Assembly: GCA_016212825.1 (NCBI GenBank)
Contig: JACRDS010000100.1
Span: forward strand, 1-43,145
Source of the DNA: Elusimicrobiota bacterium
GTDB taxonomy: Bacteria; Elusimicrobiota; Elusimicrobia; UBA1565; UBA9628
Length of the DNA: 43,145 nt
Reading direction: 5' to 3'
The translations under genes and the position numbers were made by a program. The notes beneath the pieces were generated by a model, which saw only the letters and a program-made list of their open reading frames with translations, was not told the DNA's origin and searched no databases. Shown piece after piece: positions 1-8,214 of the stretch; positions within the stretch are counted from its first letter, which is position 1, and every line of letters starts with the position of its first letter.

Positions 1-1
1 C

Positions 2-661
2 TTCCGCATCGAGATCGCGGGCGGCGAGCCGTTCTGCCATCCTGACCTGGCCGCCATCGTGAGCGCCGTCTCGCGGCGGCACCATGTCCTGCTGGTGACC
101 AGCCTGCCGACGGACACGCGGGCGGTCCTGGACGGCTTCGACCCGGCCCGGGTGTCCTTCAGCGTCAGCTTCCATCCCTCTCACGCGCGGCTCGAGGAGC
201 TGCTCCCCAAGGTCAAGGGCCTGGCGCGCGCGGGGTTCCCGGTCTCCACGAGCATCGTCGCCTATCCGCCTCATTTCCCCGGGCTGGAGGGCTGGCTGTC
301 GGCCTTCAGAGGCGAAGGCCTGCGCTGCTACCTCAACCCTTTCCAGGGCTCCTTCGCCGGGCGCGACTACCCGCGCTCCTATACGGAGGCGGAGTCTTCT
401 TTCGTGCGCGGCAACTCCTTCCCAGACGCGATGGATCTGCGCCTGGGCGAGGAGCGTCCTTTCGGCCGGCTCTGCCGCGCCGGCTGGAAGTACTTCCGCA
501 TCTGGCCCGACGGCGTCATCCACCGCTGCTGCGCGGCCACGGAGCTCGGCCTGCCGCCTCTCGGACACATCCGCGACGAGGCCGTTCCCGTGGACTCCGC
601 GGCCGCCCCGTGCCCGGCCCGGAGATGCTTCGCTCCCAACGAGGTCATATGCCTGGTCTAG
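2..661 (+). CDS. Radical SAM protein, 3' part only (start lies outside the window)
   Basis: The frame is open from the first bases of the window and ends with TAG at 659-661. The visible 219 residues begin inside a radical SAM barrel, with an AGGEPF motif (SAM amino-group contact) near the left edge, so the CxxxCxxC loop must lie upstream and is not seen. The C-terminal part has clustered cysteines (CRAGW, RCCAA, PCPARRC, then a final EVIC), like the auxiliary-cluster (SPASM-type) tail of peptide-modifying or carbohydrate-modifying radical SAM enzymes. A methionine-like start at position 59 is internal and should not be used. The next gene is a small peptide with a RiPP-leader-like motif, which makes a peptide-modifying role attractive, but this is inference; a hairpin and a new promoter separate the two genes. 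Confidence 0.8.
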   Translation, partial: FRIEIAGGEPFCHPDLAAIVSAVSRRHHVLLVTSLPTDTRAVLDGFDPARVSFSVSFHPSHARLEELLPKVKGLARAGFPVSTSIVAYPPHFPGLEGWLSAFRGEGLRCYLNPFQGSFAGRDYPRSYTEAESSFVRGNSFPDAMDLRLGEERPFGRLCRAGWKYFRIWPDGVIHRCCAATELGLPPLGHIRDEAVPVDSAAAPCPARRCFAPNEVICLV

Positions 662-664
662 CAC

Positions 665-684
665 GGGCGGCCCCGCGGCCGCCC
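665..684 (+). terminator. Hairpin after the radical SAM gene, possible terminator
   Basis: Eight bases (GGGCGGCC, 665-672) are exactly complementary to GGCCGCCC at 677-684, with the loop CCGC. The hairpin starts four bases after the stop codon of the radical SAM gene. It is followed by CTGCCTT rather than a clean T-run, so it is at best a weak intrinsic terminator. It lies just upstream of the promoter of the next gene. Confidence 0.45.
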
Positions 685-689
685 CTGCC

Positions 690-718
690 TTGCAAAACCT
701 GCGTTTGGGGTGTATAAT
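690..718 (+). promoter_or_regulatory. Promoter of the small peptide gene (leaderless arrangement)
   Basis: A -35 box TTGCAA at 690-695 is followed after exactly 17 bases by a perfect -10 box TATAAT at 713-718. Only six bases separate the -10 from the GTG at 725, so transcription should begin at or next to the start codon, giving a leaderless message. Confidence 0.75.
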
Positions 719-724
719 TCTAGC

Positions 725-853
725 GTGGCGAACAAGAAAAAGACCGAGCTCAAAGGCCCGTCCTCCAAGAAAGCACGCCGGTACCAGAAGCCTGTTTTAA
801 CCAAGCACGGGCCCCTGGACTCGGACGTGGCCGCCTTCAGCGCGCTCTACTGA
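725..853 (+). CDS. Small peptide (42 aa) with lasso-type RiPP leader motif
   Basis: The open frame runs GTG to TGA and encodes a Lys/Arg-rich N-terminus followed by the pattern Y20-x-x-P23-x-L25-x-x-x-G29 and a 13-residue tail ending in SALY. Y-x-x-P-x-L-x-x-x-G is the leader signature that PqqD-like recognition proteins bind in lasso-peptide precursors and related short peptides. The usual Thr at the penultimate leader position is not obvious, and no PqqD-like, protease or lasso cyclase gene is visible in the window. A strong promoter directly precedes it. The next genes are a glycosyltransferase and an HPr-kinase-like protein; homologs of the latter phosphorylate some lasso peptides. The call as a modified-peptide precursor is therefore an inference. 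A small unrelated basic protein is the alternative. Confidence 0.6.
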   Translation: MANKKKTELKGPSSKKARRYQKPVLTKHGPLDSDVAAFSALY

Positions 854-884
854 GCCCGACGCGTCCCGCCTGCCCGCCCCCTCC

Positions 885-1967
885 GTGAGAATCACATTGG
901 TCGCTGGCTCTTTTTTCGAGGATGCGACCATGAGCTCGGTCCTCTCCGGCCTGTGCCGGTCCCTGCGTTCCCGCTCCCACCAAGCCCTCATCGTCTCCCG
1001 CCCGGCGCCCCGGGCCGGGACCCTGGGGTTCAGTCCGGGGAAGGGAGTGGTCCGGATCGGCTCGACCGGAGGCCTTTCCCGCCTGGTCCGGCATGAAGCG
1101 GCTGGCGTCGTCCACCTCCATTTCTCGGGCTGGCCGCGGCCCTGGCTGCTGGGCCTGGAGAAGGCCCTGGCCCCTTCCGGCGCCCGGCTCGTGGTCACCT
1201 TTCAGGACTTCGACCATCCGGAGCTCCCGCGCGGCACGGCCGCGCAGCGGGCCGGTCTGCGTCGGCTCCTGCGCCGCGCCCACGCCGTGACCGCGGTCTC
1301 GGACTTCCTCCGGGACCGCGTGGAGGCCGGCCTGCCGGAGCTGCGCGGCAACGTGCGCGTCGTGCCCAACGGCGTGGGCCTGCCCGCCCCCCAGTCGGGC
1401 TTCCGGCCGCCGACGCGGCGGCCCTATATCCTCTCCGTGGGCAGGCTGGCGCCCTACAAGGGCACGGACCTGCTCCTCATGGCCTATTCCCAGATGAAGG
1501 ATCCTGGGGCCGACCTGGTACTTTGCGGCGCGCCTTTCCACGGCTCCCACACCGCCGGGCTCATCGCGGCCCTGCGTCTGGGGGGCCGCGTGCATCTGAC
1601 CGGCCTGCAGCCCCCGGCGCGCGTCGCGGCCTTGCTCCAAGGCTGCCTTTTCTACGCGGCCGCGCCGCGGGCCGAGACCTTCGGCATGGCCGTGGTGGAG
1701 GCCATGGCCGCGGGCAAGGCGGTGCTGGCCGCGCGGGTCGGCGCGATTCCCGAGCATCTGCGGCACGGCCGCGAGGGCCTGCTCGCGGCGCCCAAGGACG
1801 TGGACGGCTTGCGCCGGGGATTGGAACGCCTGTCCCGCGACGGCGCCCTGCGCCGTCGGCTGGGCGCGGGCGCGCGGCGCGCGGCGCGGCGCTTCTCCTG
1901 GGACCGCGTCGCGGACCAGTATCTGGGCGTGTATCGGGAGGCCCTCGGCAGAGCATGGAAAGCCTGA
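885..1967 (+). CDS. Glycosyltransferase family 4 (GT-B fold)
   Basis: A 360-residue retaining-type GT-B glycosyltransferase. The N-terminal half has the Rossmann start ITLVAGSFF, and around residues 125-160 come the typical segments AVTAVSDFL and VVPNGV. The C-terminal donor-binding half starts with LSVGRLAPYKG (Lys in the nucleotide-sugar phosphate site) and carries the E-x7-E signature in AETFGMAVVEAMAAGK. The family transfers a sugar from a nucleotide donor, here to an unknown acceptor. The GTG start is chosen because it supplies the first beta strand; no clear ribosome binding site precedes it. It follows the small peptide gene by 31 bases and overlaps the HPr-kinase-like gene by 13 bases, so the three are probably one unit. 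The acceptor may be a peptide, lipid or polysaccharide. Confidence 0.85.
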   Translation: MRITLVAGSFFEDATMSSVLSGLCRSLRSRSHQALIVSRPAPRAGTLGFSPGKGVVRIGSTGGLSRLVRHEAAGVVHLHFSGWPRPWLLGLEKALAPSGARLVVTFQDFDHPELPRGTAAQRAGLRRLLRRAHAVTAVSDFLRDRVEAGLPELRGNVRVVPNGVGLPAPQSGFRPPTRRPYILSVGRLAPYKGTDLLLMAYSQMKDPGADLVLCGAPFHGSHTAGLIAALRLGGRVHLTGLQPPARVAALLQGCLFYAAAPRAETFGMAVVEAMAAGKAVLAARVGAIPEHLRHGREGLLAAPKDVDGLRRGLERLSRDGALRRRLGAGARRAARRFSWDRVADQYLGVYREALGRAWKA

Positions 1968-2959
1968 ACCTCGATTTCCACGGCATCCCGGTCCTGCTGG
2001 AGAGCCGGTCCGCGGAGCTCATCGACGCTTTGCGCCGGGACTTCGAGTACTTCATCGTGCCGGGCGGGGTCCAGGAGCCTCTCCTGTTGCTGACCTTGGA
2101 CTTGGAGTCCATGCCTGCCGAGGAGCGTCCCGAGGGGCCCCCGGACTTCGTGCTGCGGGACTGGCGCGCTTTCGACGCGGGTCCTCTGCGCCGCGTCCTC
2201 TACGACGACGGCGCTCTGGCGGTCTACGATTTCCAGGAGCGGCGGGGCCGCATCTGGTGTTCGGACCAGGGCCGCCTGCACGAGCTGGGCTATCTGGCCG
2301 TGCTCTCTCGCGCGGGCGAGCTGCTCGAGGGCCGCGGACTGCGTCGCGTGCACGCGCTGGGCTTCGCCGCCGGGAACCGGGGCGGTCTGCTCCTGCTGCC
2401 ATCCGGCGGGGGCAAGAGCGTGCTGGCCCTGGAGCTGGTCCGCTCCACGGGCCTGAACCTGCTCTCCGACGATTCGCCCCTGCTCTCGGACAGCCTGCGC
2501 CTGAAAGCCTTCCCCCTGCGCTGGGGTTTCCTGGCCGGGCAGGAGCTCCCCGGCGTGCCGGAGGGCATGGTCCGGCCCTTCCAGCGCAAGGCCTACGGGC
2601 CCAAGAAGCTGGTGGACGTGGGCTTCTTCCGGGGCCGGATCGCGGCCGAGGCGGATGCCGCATGGCTGCTCATCGGCCGCCGTTACGCGGGGCCGCCGCT
2701 CATCTCGCCGGCGTCACGGCTCCGCGCCTTCATCTCTCTGCTCTGGTGGATGGTCGTGGGCGTGGGTCTGGCCCAGATGTCCGAGTACATGGTGGTGCCC
2801 ACCTGGCAGGGTCTCGGGAGCCTCCTGCGCCTCGCCTGGCGCCGGGCCGGGACCGCCTGGCGCCTGGCAGGGACGGCGCGCTGCCTCGTGTTCCGGCTGG
2901 GCCCCGACCCTTCGGCCAATGCCCGGGCCCTGGAGGACCTGGCGCGACGGGAGGCGTGA
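1955..2959 (+). CDS. HPr-kinase-like P-loop protein
   Basis: A 334-residue protein starting at the ATG that overlaps the end of the glycosyltransferase gene by 13 bases. Residues about 143-175 hold a Walker A motif (PSGGGKS, near 149-155) in a hydrophobic strand and then LLSDDSPLLS, the Asp-Asp pair typical of HPr kinase/phosphorylase and its relatives. The N-terminal 130 residues resemble no domain I recognise. The long upstream extension of the frame (from 1523) is a shadow of the glycosyltransferase. A hydrophobic segment near residues 250-275 may contact a membrane. No HPr or PTS gene is nearby. In lasso-type and exopolysaccharide loci such proteins act as kinases on peptides or unknown targets; given the adjacent leader-like peptide, a peptide kinase is a reasonable guess. 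Confidence 0.7.
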   Translation: MESLNLDFHGIPVLLESRSAELIDALRRDFEYFIVPGGVQEPLLLLTLDLESMPAEERPEGPPDFVLRDWRAFDAGPLRRVLYDDGALAVYDFQERRGRIWCSDQGRLHELGYLAVLSRAGELLEGRGLRRVHALGFAAGNRGGLLLLPSGGGKSVLALELVRSTGLNLLSDDSPLLSDSLRLKAFPLRWGFLAGQELPGVPEGMVRPFQRKAYGPKKLVDVGFFRGRIAAEADAAWLLIGRRYAGPPLISPASRLRAFISLLWWMVVGVGLAQMSEYMVVPTWQGLGSLLRLAWRRAGTAWRLAGTARCLVFRLGPDPSANARALEDLARREA

Positions 2960-2966
2960 GGAGCTC

Positions 2967-3146
2967 ATGAAAAGCCCGGCAGGCGCTTTTCAGCGGTGGT
3001 CCGGCGGCTATAGGAGCGGCCGGTTGGGAGCGCTCCCCACGATCCTCTGCGTGGGGGATTCCTTCATGCGGGGCATCGGAGCGCCTCGTAGTAGAATTCC
3101 GACTGGACAATCAGAGAGGTTCCCGAGCTGGATCATGGGTCGATGA
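2967..3146 (+). pseudogene. Remnant of an SGNH/GDSL hydrolase gene
   Basis: A 59-codon frame from ATG to TGA contains LCVGDSFMRGIGAPRS, which matches the nucleophile block (GDS) of SGNH hydrolases, normally followed by some 200-300 further residues. Here the reading frame dissolves after about 25 more codons and ends at a TGA that overlaps the ATG of the sulfatase gene (ATGA). No catalytic Asp-x-x-His block follows. I read it as the truncated 5' end of an SGNH hydrolase, likely left by a deletion that brought the sulfatase gene next to it. A genuine short peptide cannot be excluded. Confidence 0.5.
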
Positions 3147-5035
3147 AAAGAAGGATCGGGTCGTTGCTCTGCTGTGGTCTGCTGGCCGCAACGGCGCGGC
3201 CGCGGCCCGCGGCAGGAAGCCCCCCCACGGCCATCCCAGAGCCGCTCCATATCCTCTTCATCGTCCTGGATGCGGCCAGGACGGACCATCTGTCCTGCTG
3301 CGGCTACCCGAAGCCGACGACGCCGCGTCTCGACGAGCTCGCGCGCCGCGGCGCCGTCTTCCTGAACTGCTTCTCTCCGGCGGCCCGGACAGATGCCTCC
3401 GTTTCGCGCATCCTGTCTTCTCGCCACCTGTCGATCCCGGTCGTTCCGAGCGACGGCTTCGCGTTCGGGAGTTGGCGGGAGACGCCGCAGACGCTTCTGC
3501 GCCGGAGGGATGCCGGGCAGGTCTTCCTGCCGGAGCTGCTCGGGCAGAACGGCTACCGCACGGCCCTCTTCACCTCCCATCCCTGGATCGTGGAGAATTC
3601 GCGGCTCGCGAGGATGTTCTGGGGGCGATTTTACCGCGTGAAGACCGCCGACCGCGACGAGGCCCTCCTGAGCCAGGTCGCTCAATGGCTGCGCGCGGCC
3701 CGGATCAAGCCGGCTTTCGCCTACATCCACCTGCTCTGCCCTCATGCCCCTTATCCCGTGCGCGCCGAACAGAAGGAGTTGCTGCCCGGAGTCCCGCCGG
3801 AAGAGATGGAGCGCATATCGCTCAAGATCGAGCGGCACCGCAGCACAGAAGCCGCGGGCTGGGGCGCCGAGGATCTGGCCCGGCTGACCGGCCTCTACGA
3901 TGCAAATCTCAAGTATGCTGATCGGCAGATCGGCGCTCTTCTCGACCGCGTCCGGGAAGAGGGTCTCGAGGACAGGACCTTGGTCGTCATCACCGCAGAC
4001 CACGCGGAGAATCTCGGGGACCATCGGCAGATTCTGCATGGCGGGCCACATTGGGACAGCGTGACCCGGGTCCCTCTCATCCTGGCGCTCCCCGGCGTCG
4101 TCCCCGCGGGCCTTGTGGTGAAGGACGATGTATCTTCCTTGGACATCGTGCCCACGCTCATCGAGCTGTCGGGCGCCAAGGTCCCGCCTGGGAAGACGTT
4201 CGACGGAGAGAGCCTTCTCCCCAGGATCCGAGAGGAGCGTCCGGTCAGACCGTTCGTGTTGGGAGAGGAATACCTGCGTGAGGGGGGGATCAAGTACATC
4301 TCCGCGCCCGAGCATCTCGCGGACGTGCGGAAGGACCCGGGAGAGACGAGAGACCTCTCCGCGGCCGACCCGGCCTTGCTCGCGCGGATGCGCGCCCGGC
4401 ATGCCGAGCTGTTGGAGCCGTATCTCCAGAGGGCTCGAAAGGCCGTCCGGGCCGGTCCGCCGGCCTATCCCTTCTATTTTCCGATGCAGGCCTTCTCCCC
4501 GTCTCCGGCATCCGCCGTGGCGCAGGTGAAGGGCGGGGAATCGTCGCGGCTGCGGGACCGCGCGGATGCGTGCTGGCTTTTGAGGCACACCGGACAGGAT
4601 TCCATCCTCTATCGGTTGCCGGCTTTCCCGGGGTCCGTCCCCCTGGAGCTTTCCGCTCCTCTGCCTAACGGGGTCTATCAGGTCTCGGCCCTCATCCAGT
4701 GCCTGGGCCCGGAAAGCGGCGGGGCAGATTCCTTTGAATTCCGCCTTTCCTCGGGGACCGCGTTTCGCCGGTGTCCCGTCCATAAGAGTCATCGTGGGGG
4801 AAAGCCGTCCTTATCCGACGACAGCGTTCCCTCGGACTGTCCGTTGGGACCGGTGACTGTCTCGGACGGCGTGTTCCGCCTGGCGGCGCGCGGGAAGCCT
4901 GCGGCGGGGGCCGTGTGCGGGATCTACCATATCCTTTTCGATCCGCCCCGGACCTCTCCGGGACCGAGAGGGGTCTACGAGTTCGACCGGACCGAGGAGC
5001 TCCGGAGGCAGATGCGGAAGGCGGGCTACTGGTGA
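3143..5035 (+). CDS. Sulfatase / alkaline-phosphatase superfamily hydrolase, exported
   Basis: A 630-residue protein with a basic N-terminus and a short hydrophobic stretch (about residues 6-17, including LLCCG, possibly a lipobox). The metal-binding Asp is in VLDAARTDH (D43), and the C-terminal metal ligands lie in TADHAENLGDH (D286, H287), followed by HGGPHWD. The nucleophile block reads ARTDASVSR, so the residue expected to be formylglycine (Cys/Ser) appears to be Thr83. Thr nucleophiles are known in phosphoethanolamine and phosphoglycerol transferases, so a phospho-transfer role fits better than sulfate hydrolysis. Residues about 440-630 form an extra domain I do not recognise. It overlaps the SGNH remnant by four bases. 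The substrate is unknown; a cell-surface glycan or lipid is plausible. Confidence 0.8.
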   Translation: MKRRIGSLLCCGLLAATARPRPAAGSPPTAIPEPLHILFIVLDAARTDHLSCCGYPKPTTPRLDELARRGAVFLNCFSPAARTDASVSRILSSRHLSIPVVPSDGFAFGSWRETPQTLLRRRDAGQVFLPELLGQNGYRTALFTSHPWIVENSRLARMFWGRFYRVKTADRDEALLSQVAQWLRAARIKPAFAYIHLLCPHAPYPVRAEQKELLPGVPPEEMERISLKIERHRSTEAAGWGAEDLARLTGLYDANLKYADRQIGALLDRVREEGLEDRTLVVITADHAENLGDHRQILHGGPHWDSVTRVPLILALPGVVPAGLVVKDDVSSLDIVPTLIELSGAKVPPGKTFDGESLLPRIREERPVRPFVLGEEYLREGGIKYISAPEHLADVRKDPGETRDLSAADPALLARMRARHAELLEPYLQRARKAVRAGPPAYPFYFPMQAFSPSPASAVAQVKGGESSRLRDRADACWLLRHTGQDSILYRLPAFPGSVPLELSAPLPNGVYQVSALIQCLGPESGGADSFEFRLSSGTAFRRCPVHKSHRGGKPSLSDDSVPSDCPLGPVTVSDGVFRLAARGKPAAGAVCGIYHILFDPPRTSPGPRGVYEFDRTEELRRQMRKAGYW

Positions 5036-5048
5036 GGCGGCTCTGCCG

Positions 5049-5077
5049 TTGATTATCCGGATAATAAACAGTATAGT
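5049..5077 (+). promoter_or_regulatory. Promoter with embedded palindromic operator
   Basis: A -35-like TTGATT (5049-5054) and a -10-like TATAGT (5072-5077) are separated by 17 bases. Between and overlapping them lies a perfect 14-base palindrome, ATTATCCGGATAAT (5052-5065), placed where a bound dimeric repressor would block RNA polymerase. The ATG at 5086 is only eight bases after the -10 box. No regulator gene is adjacent. Confidence 0.55.
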
Positions 5078-5085
5078 TGCTGACA

Positions 5086-6264
5086 ATGAAAACCGCCCAA
5101 GCCGTCCCGCGGACCCTGGATTTGGCCGCATTGCTGCGCAAAAAATCCATCATGCTGCTCGGACCCCGCGGCACGGGTAAGAGCTTTCTCATACGTCAGA
5201 CCTTGGGCGATTCGGCATTGCGCGTCGATCTTCTCAGGTCGGACGTCTATCTGCGGCTTTCGGCGTCTCCCGGAGAAATCGAGGGGATGATTGATGCGGC
5301 CGGCCGCGACATCGTGGTTCTAGACGAGGTGCAGAAAGTTCCGGCCCTGCTCGACGAGGTACACCGGCTTATCGAAGAGAAAGGCGTACGGTTCCTGCTG
5401 ACCGGCAGCAGCGCGCGCAAGCTCAAGCGTCGGGACGTCAACCTTCTCGCCGGACGAGCCTGGCCGGCGAGCCTCTTCCCGTTCACTTGGAAGGAATTAG
5501 GCGGCCGCTTCGACTTGGACCGCTACTTGCGTTACGGAGGGCTGCCTCCGGTCTATCTCAGCACGGACCCGGCGGAAGAACTTCGTGCATACGTGGGCAC
5601 CTATCTTAAGGAAGAGATCCAAGCCGAGAGCTTGGTGCGCCGCCTGCCGGCCTTCCATCGCTTCCTCAAGGTCGCCGCGCTCGACAACGGCCGCATGCTC
5701 AACTACGCCCAAGTCGCCAGCGACGCGGGCGTGCCTGCGGCCACGGTGCGGGCGCACTACACCATCCTGGTGGACACCTTGTCTGGATTGCTTCTTGAGC
5801 CATGGCGAGAATCAAAGAAGCGCAAGGCGATCCAAACCCCGAAGTTCTACTTCTTCGATCCCGGCGTGGCCCACACCTTGGCGCAGACCGAGACGCTGGA
5901 CCGGAACTCCGATCTCTACGGCCGCAGCTTCGAACAATGGATCGGCATGGAGCTGCGCGCCCGTCTTTCTTACGTGCGAAGCGACCTGCCGTTGACCTAT
6001 TGGAGAAGCGTTCACGACCAAGAAGTGGATTTTCTGGTCGCGGATCGGGCGGCCGTCGAAGTCAAGGCCGCCAAGCGGGCGACGGACCGGGACGCGGCCG
6101 GACTAGCGGCGCTCGCCGAAGAGCGGGTCTTCAAGAGATTCTACTTGGTCAGCCAGGACCCGACCCTTCGTCGCCGCCAGGTCGGCGAGGCCACGGTGGA
6201 GTTCATCCCCTACGAGACGTTCCTGCGCCGCCTCTGGAGCGGCGAGCTCGACGGCATTCCTTGA
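5086..6264 (+). CDS. AAA-type ATPase of the DUF4143 family
   Basis: A 392-residue protein. The N-terminal AAA domain has the Walker A motif LLGPRGTGKS near residue 22, the Walker B segment IVVLDEVQKVP near residue 80, and the sensor LLTGSSARKL. A winged-helix-like segment follows (NYAQVASDAGV), and the C-terminus has VDFLV with AAVEVKA, the D...ExK pattern of PD-(D/E)XK-like folds that is standard for this family. Function is unsettled; proteins of this type are mobile, often lone genes in accessory DNA. ATG 5086 is preferred over TTG 5077, which lies inside the -10 box. It stands alone between AT-richer flanks and has its own promoter with a palindrome, which suggests transfer and self-contained regulation. 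Confidence 0.85.
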   Translation: MKTAQAVPRTLDLAALLRKKSIMLLGPRGTGKSFLIRQTLGDSALRVDLLRSDVYLRLSASPGEIEGMIDAAGRDIVVLDEVQKVPALLDEVHRLIEEKGVRFLLTGSSARKLKRRDVNLLAGRAWPASLFPFTWKELGGRFDLDRYLRYGGLPPVYLSTDPAEELRAYVGTYLKEEIQAESLVRRLPAFHRFLKVAALDNGRMLNYAQVASDAGVPAATVRAHYTILVDTLSGLLLEPWRESKKRKAIQTPKFYFFDPGVAHTLAQTETLDRNSDLYGRSFEQWIGMELRARLSYVRSDLPLTYWRSVHDQEVDFLVADRAAVEVKAAKRATDRDAAGLAALAEERVFKRFYLVSQDPTLRRRQVGEATVEFIPYETFLRRLWSGELDGIP

Positions 6265-6377
6265 CCTCCAAAGTATTTACCACTGAGCAGGATTGCGGCA
6301 AGACAAGTTTTTTGGCGCACACACTGCATGGACACCTAACTATTCCGGCGGCTGCGCAATGTCCAAAATAATCTTTG

Positions 6378-6383
6378 TAAAAT
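6378..6383 (+). promoter_or_regulatory. -10 box before the tRNA
   Basis: TAAAAT at 6378-6383 lies nine bases before the mature 5' end of the tRNA, a fitting place for its start of transcription. No convincing -35 box is seen. The remaining sequence between the ATPase stop (6264) and here is AT-richer and shows no gene or clear terminator. Confidence 0.4.
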
Positions 6384-6391
6384 AAGCACAT

Positions 6392-6465
6392 GCCCCTGTA
6401 GCTCAGTTGGTCAGAGCAATCCGCTCATAACGGATGGGTCGCAGGTTCAAGTCCTGCCGGGGGCA
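6392..6465 (+). tRNA. tRNA with anticodon CAT (Ile2 or elongator Met)
   Basis: A complete 74-base cloverleaf: acceptor stem GCCCCTG with CGGGGGC (one G-T pair), D stem GCTC/GAGC, anticodon stem ATCCG/CGGAT enclosing loop CTCATAA, variable loop GGGTC, T stem GCAGG/CCTGC with loop TTCAAGT, and discriminator A. The anticodon CAT is at 6426-6428. The CCA end is not encoded. CAT is shared by elongator methionine tRNA and by the isoleucine tRNA whose C is changed to lysidine; it is not an initiator, because the first acceptor pair is G-C. I cannot decide between Ile2 and Met by eye. It is probably co-transcribed with glnS, 26 bases downstream. Confidence 0.93.
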
Positions 6466-6491
6466 GAGATTTCAAGACCGGAGCCCCGACC

Positions 6492-8198
<1,707 letters not shown>

Positions 8199-8214
8199 GC
8201 GGCTCGACCAAGCT

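Noticed and set aside
725..2959. A complete lasso-peptide cluster
   Set aside because: No cyclase, leader peptidase or PqqD-like gene is visible; only the leader motif and possible tailoring genes are seen.
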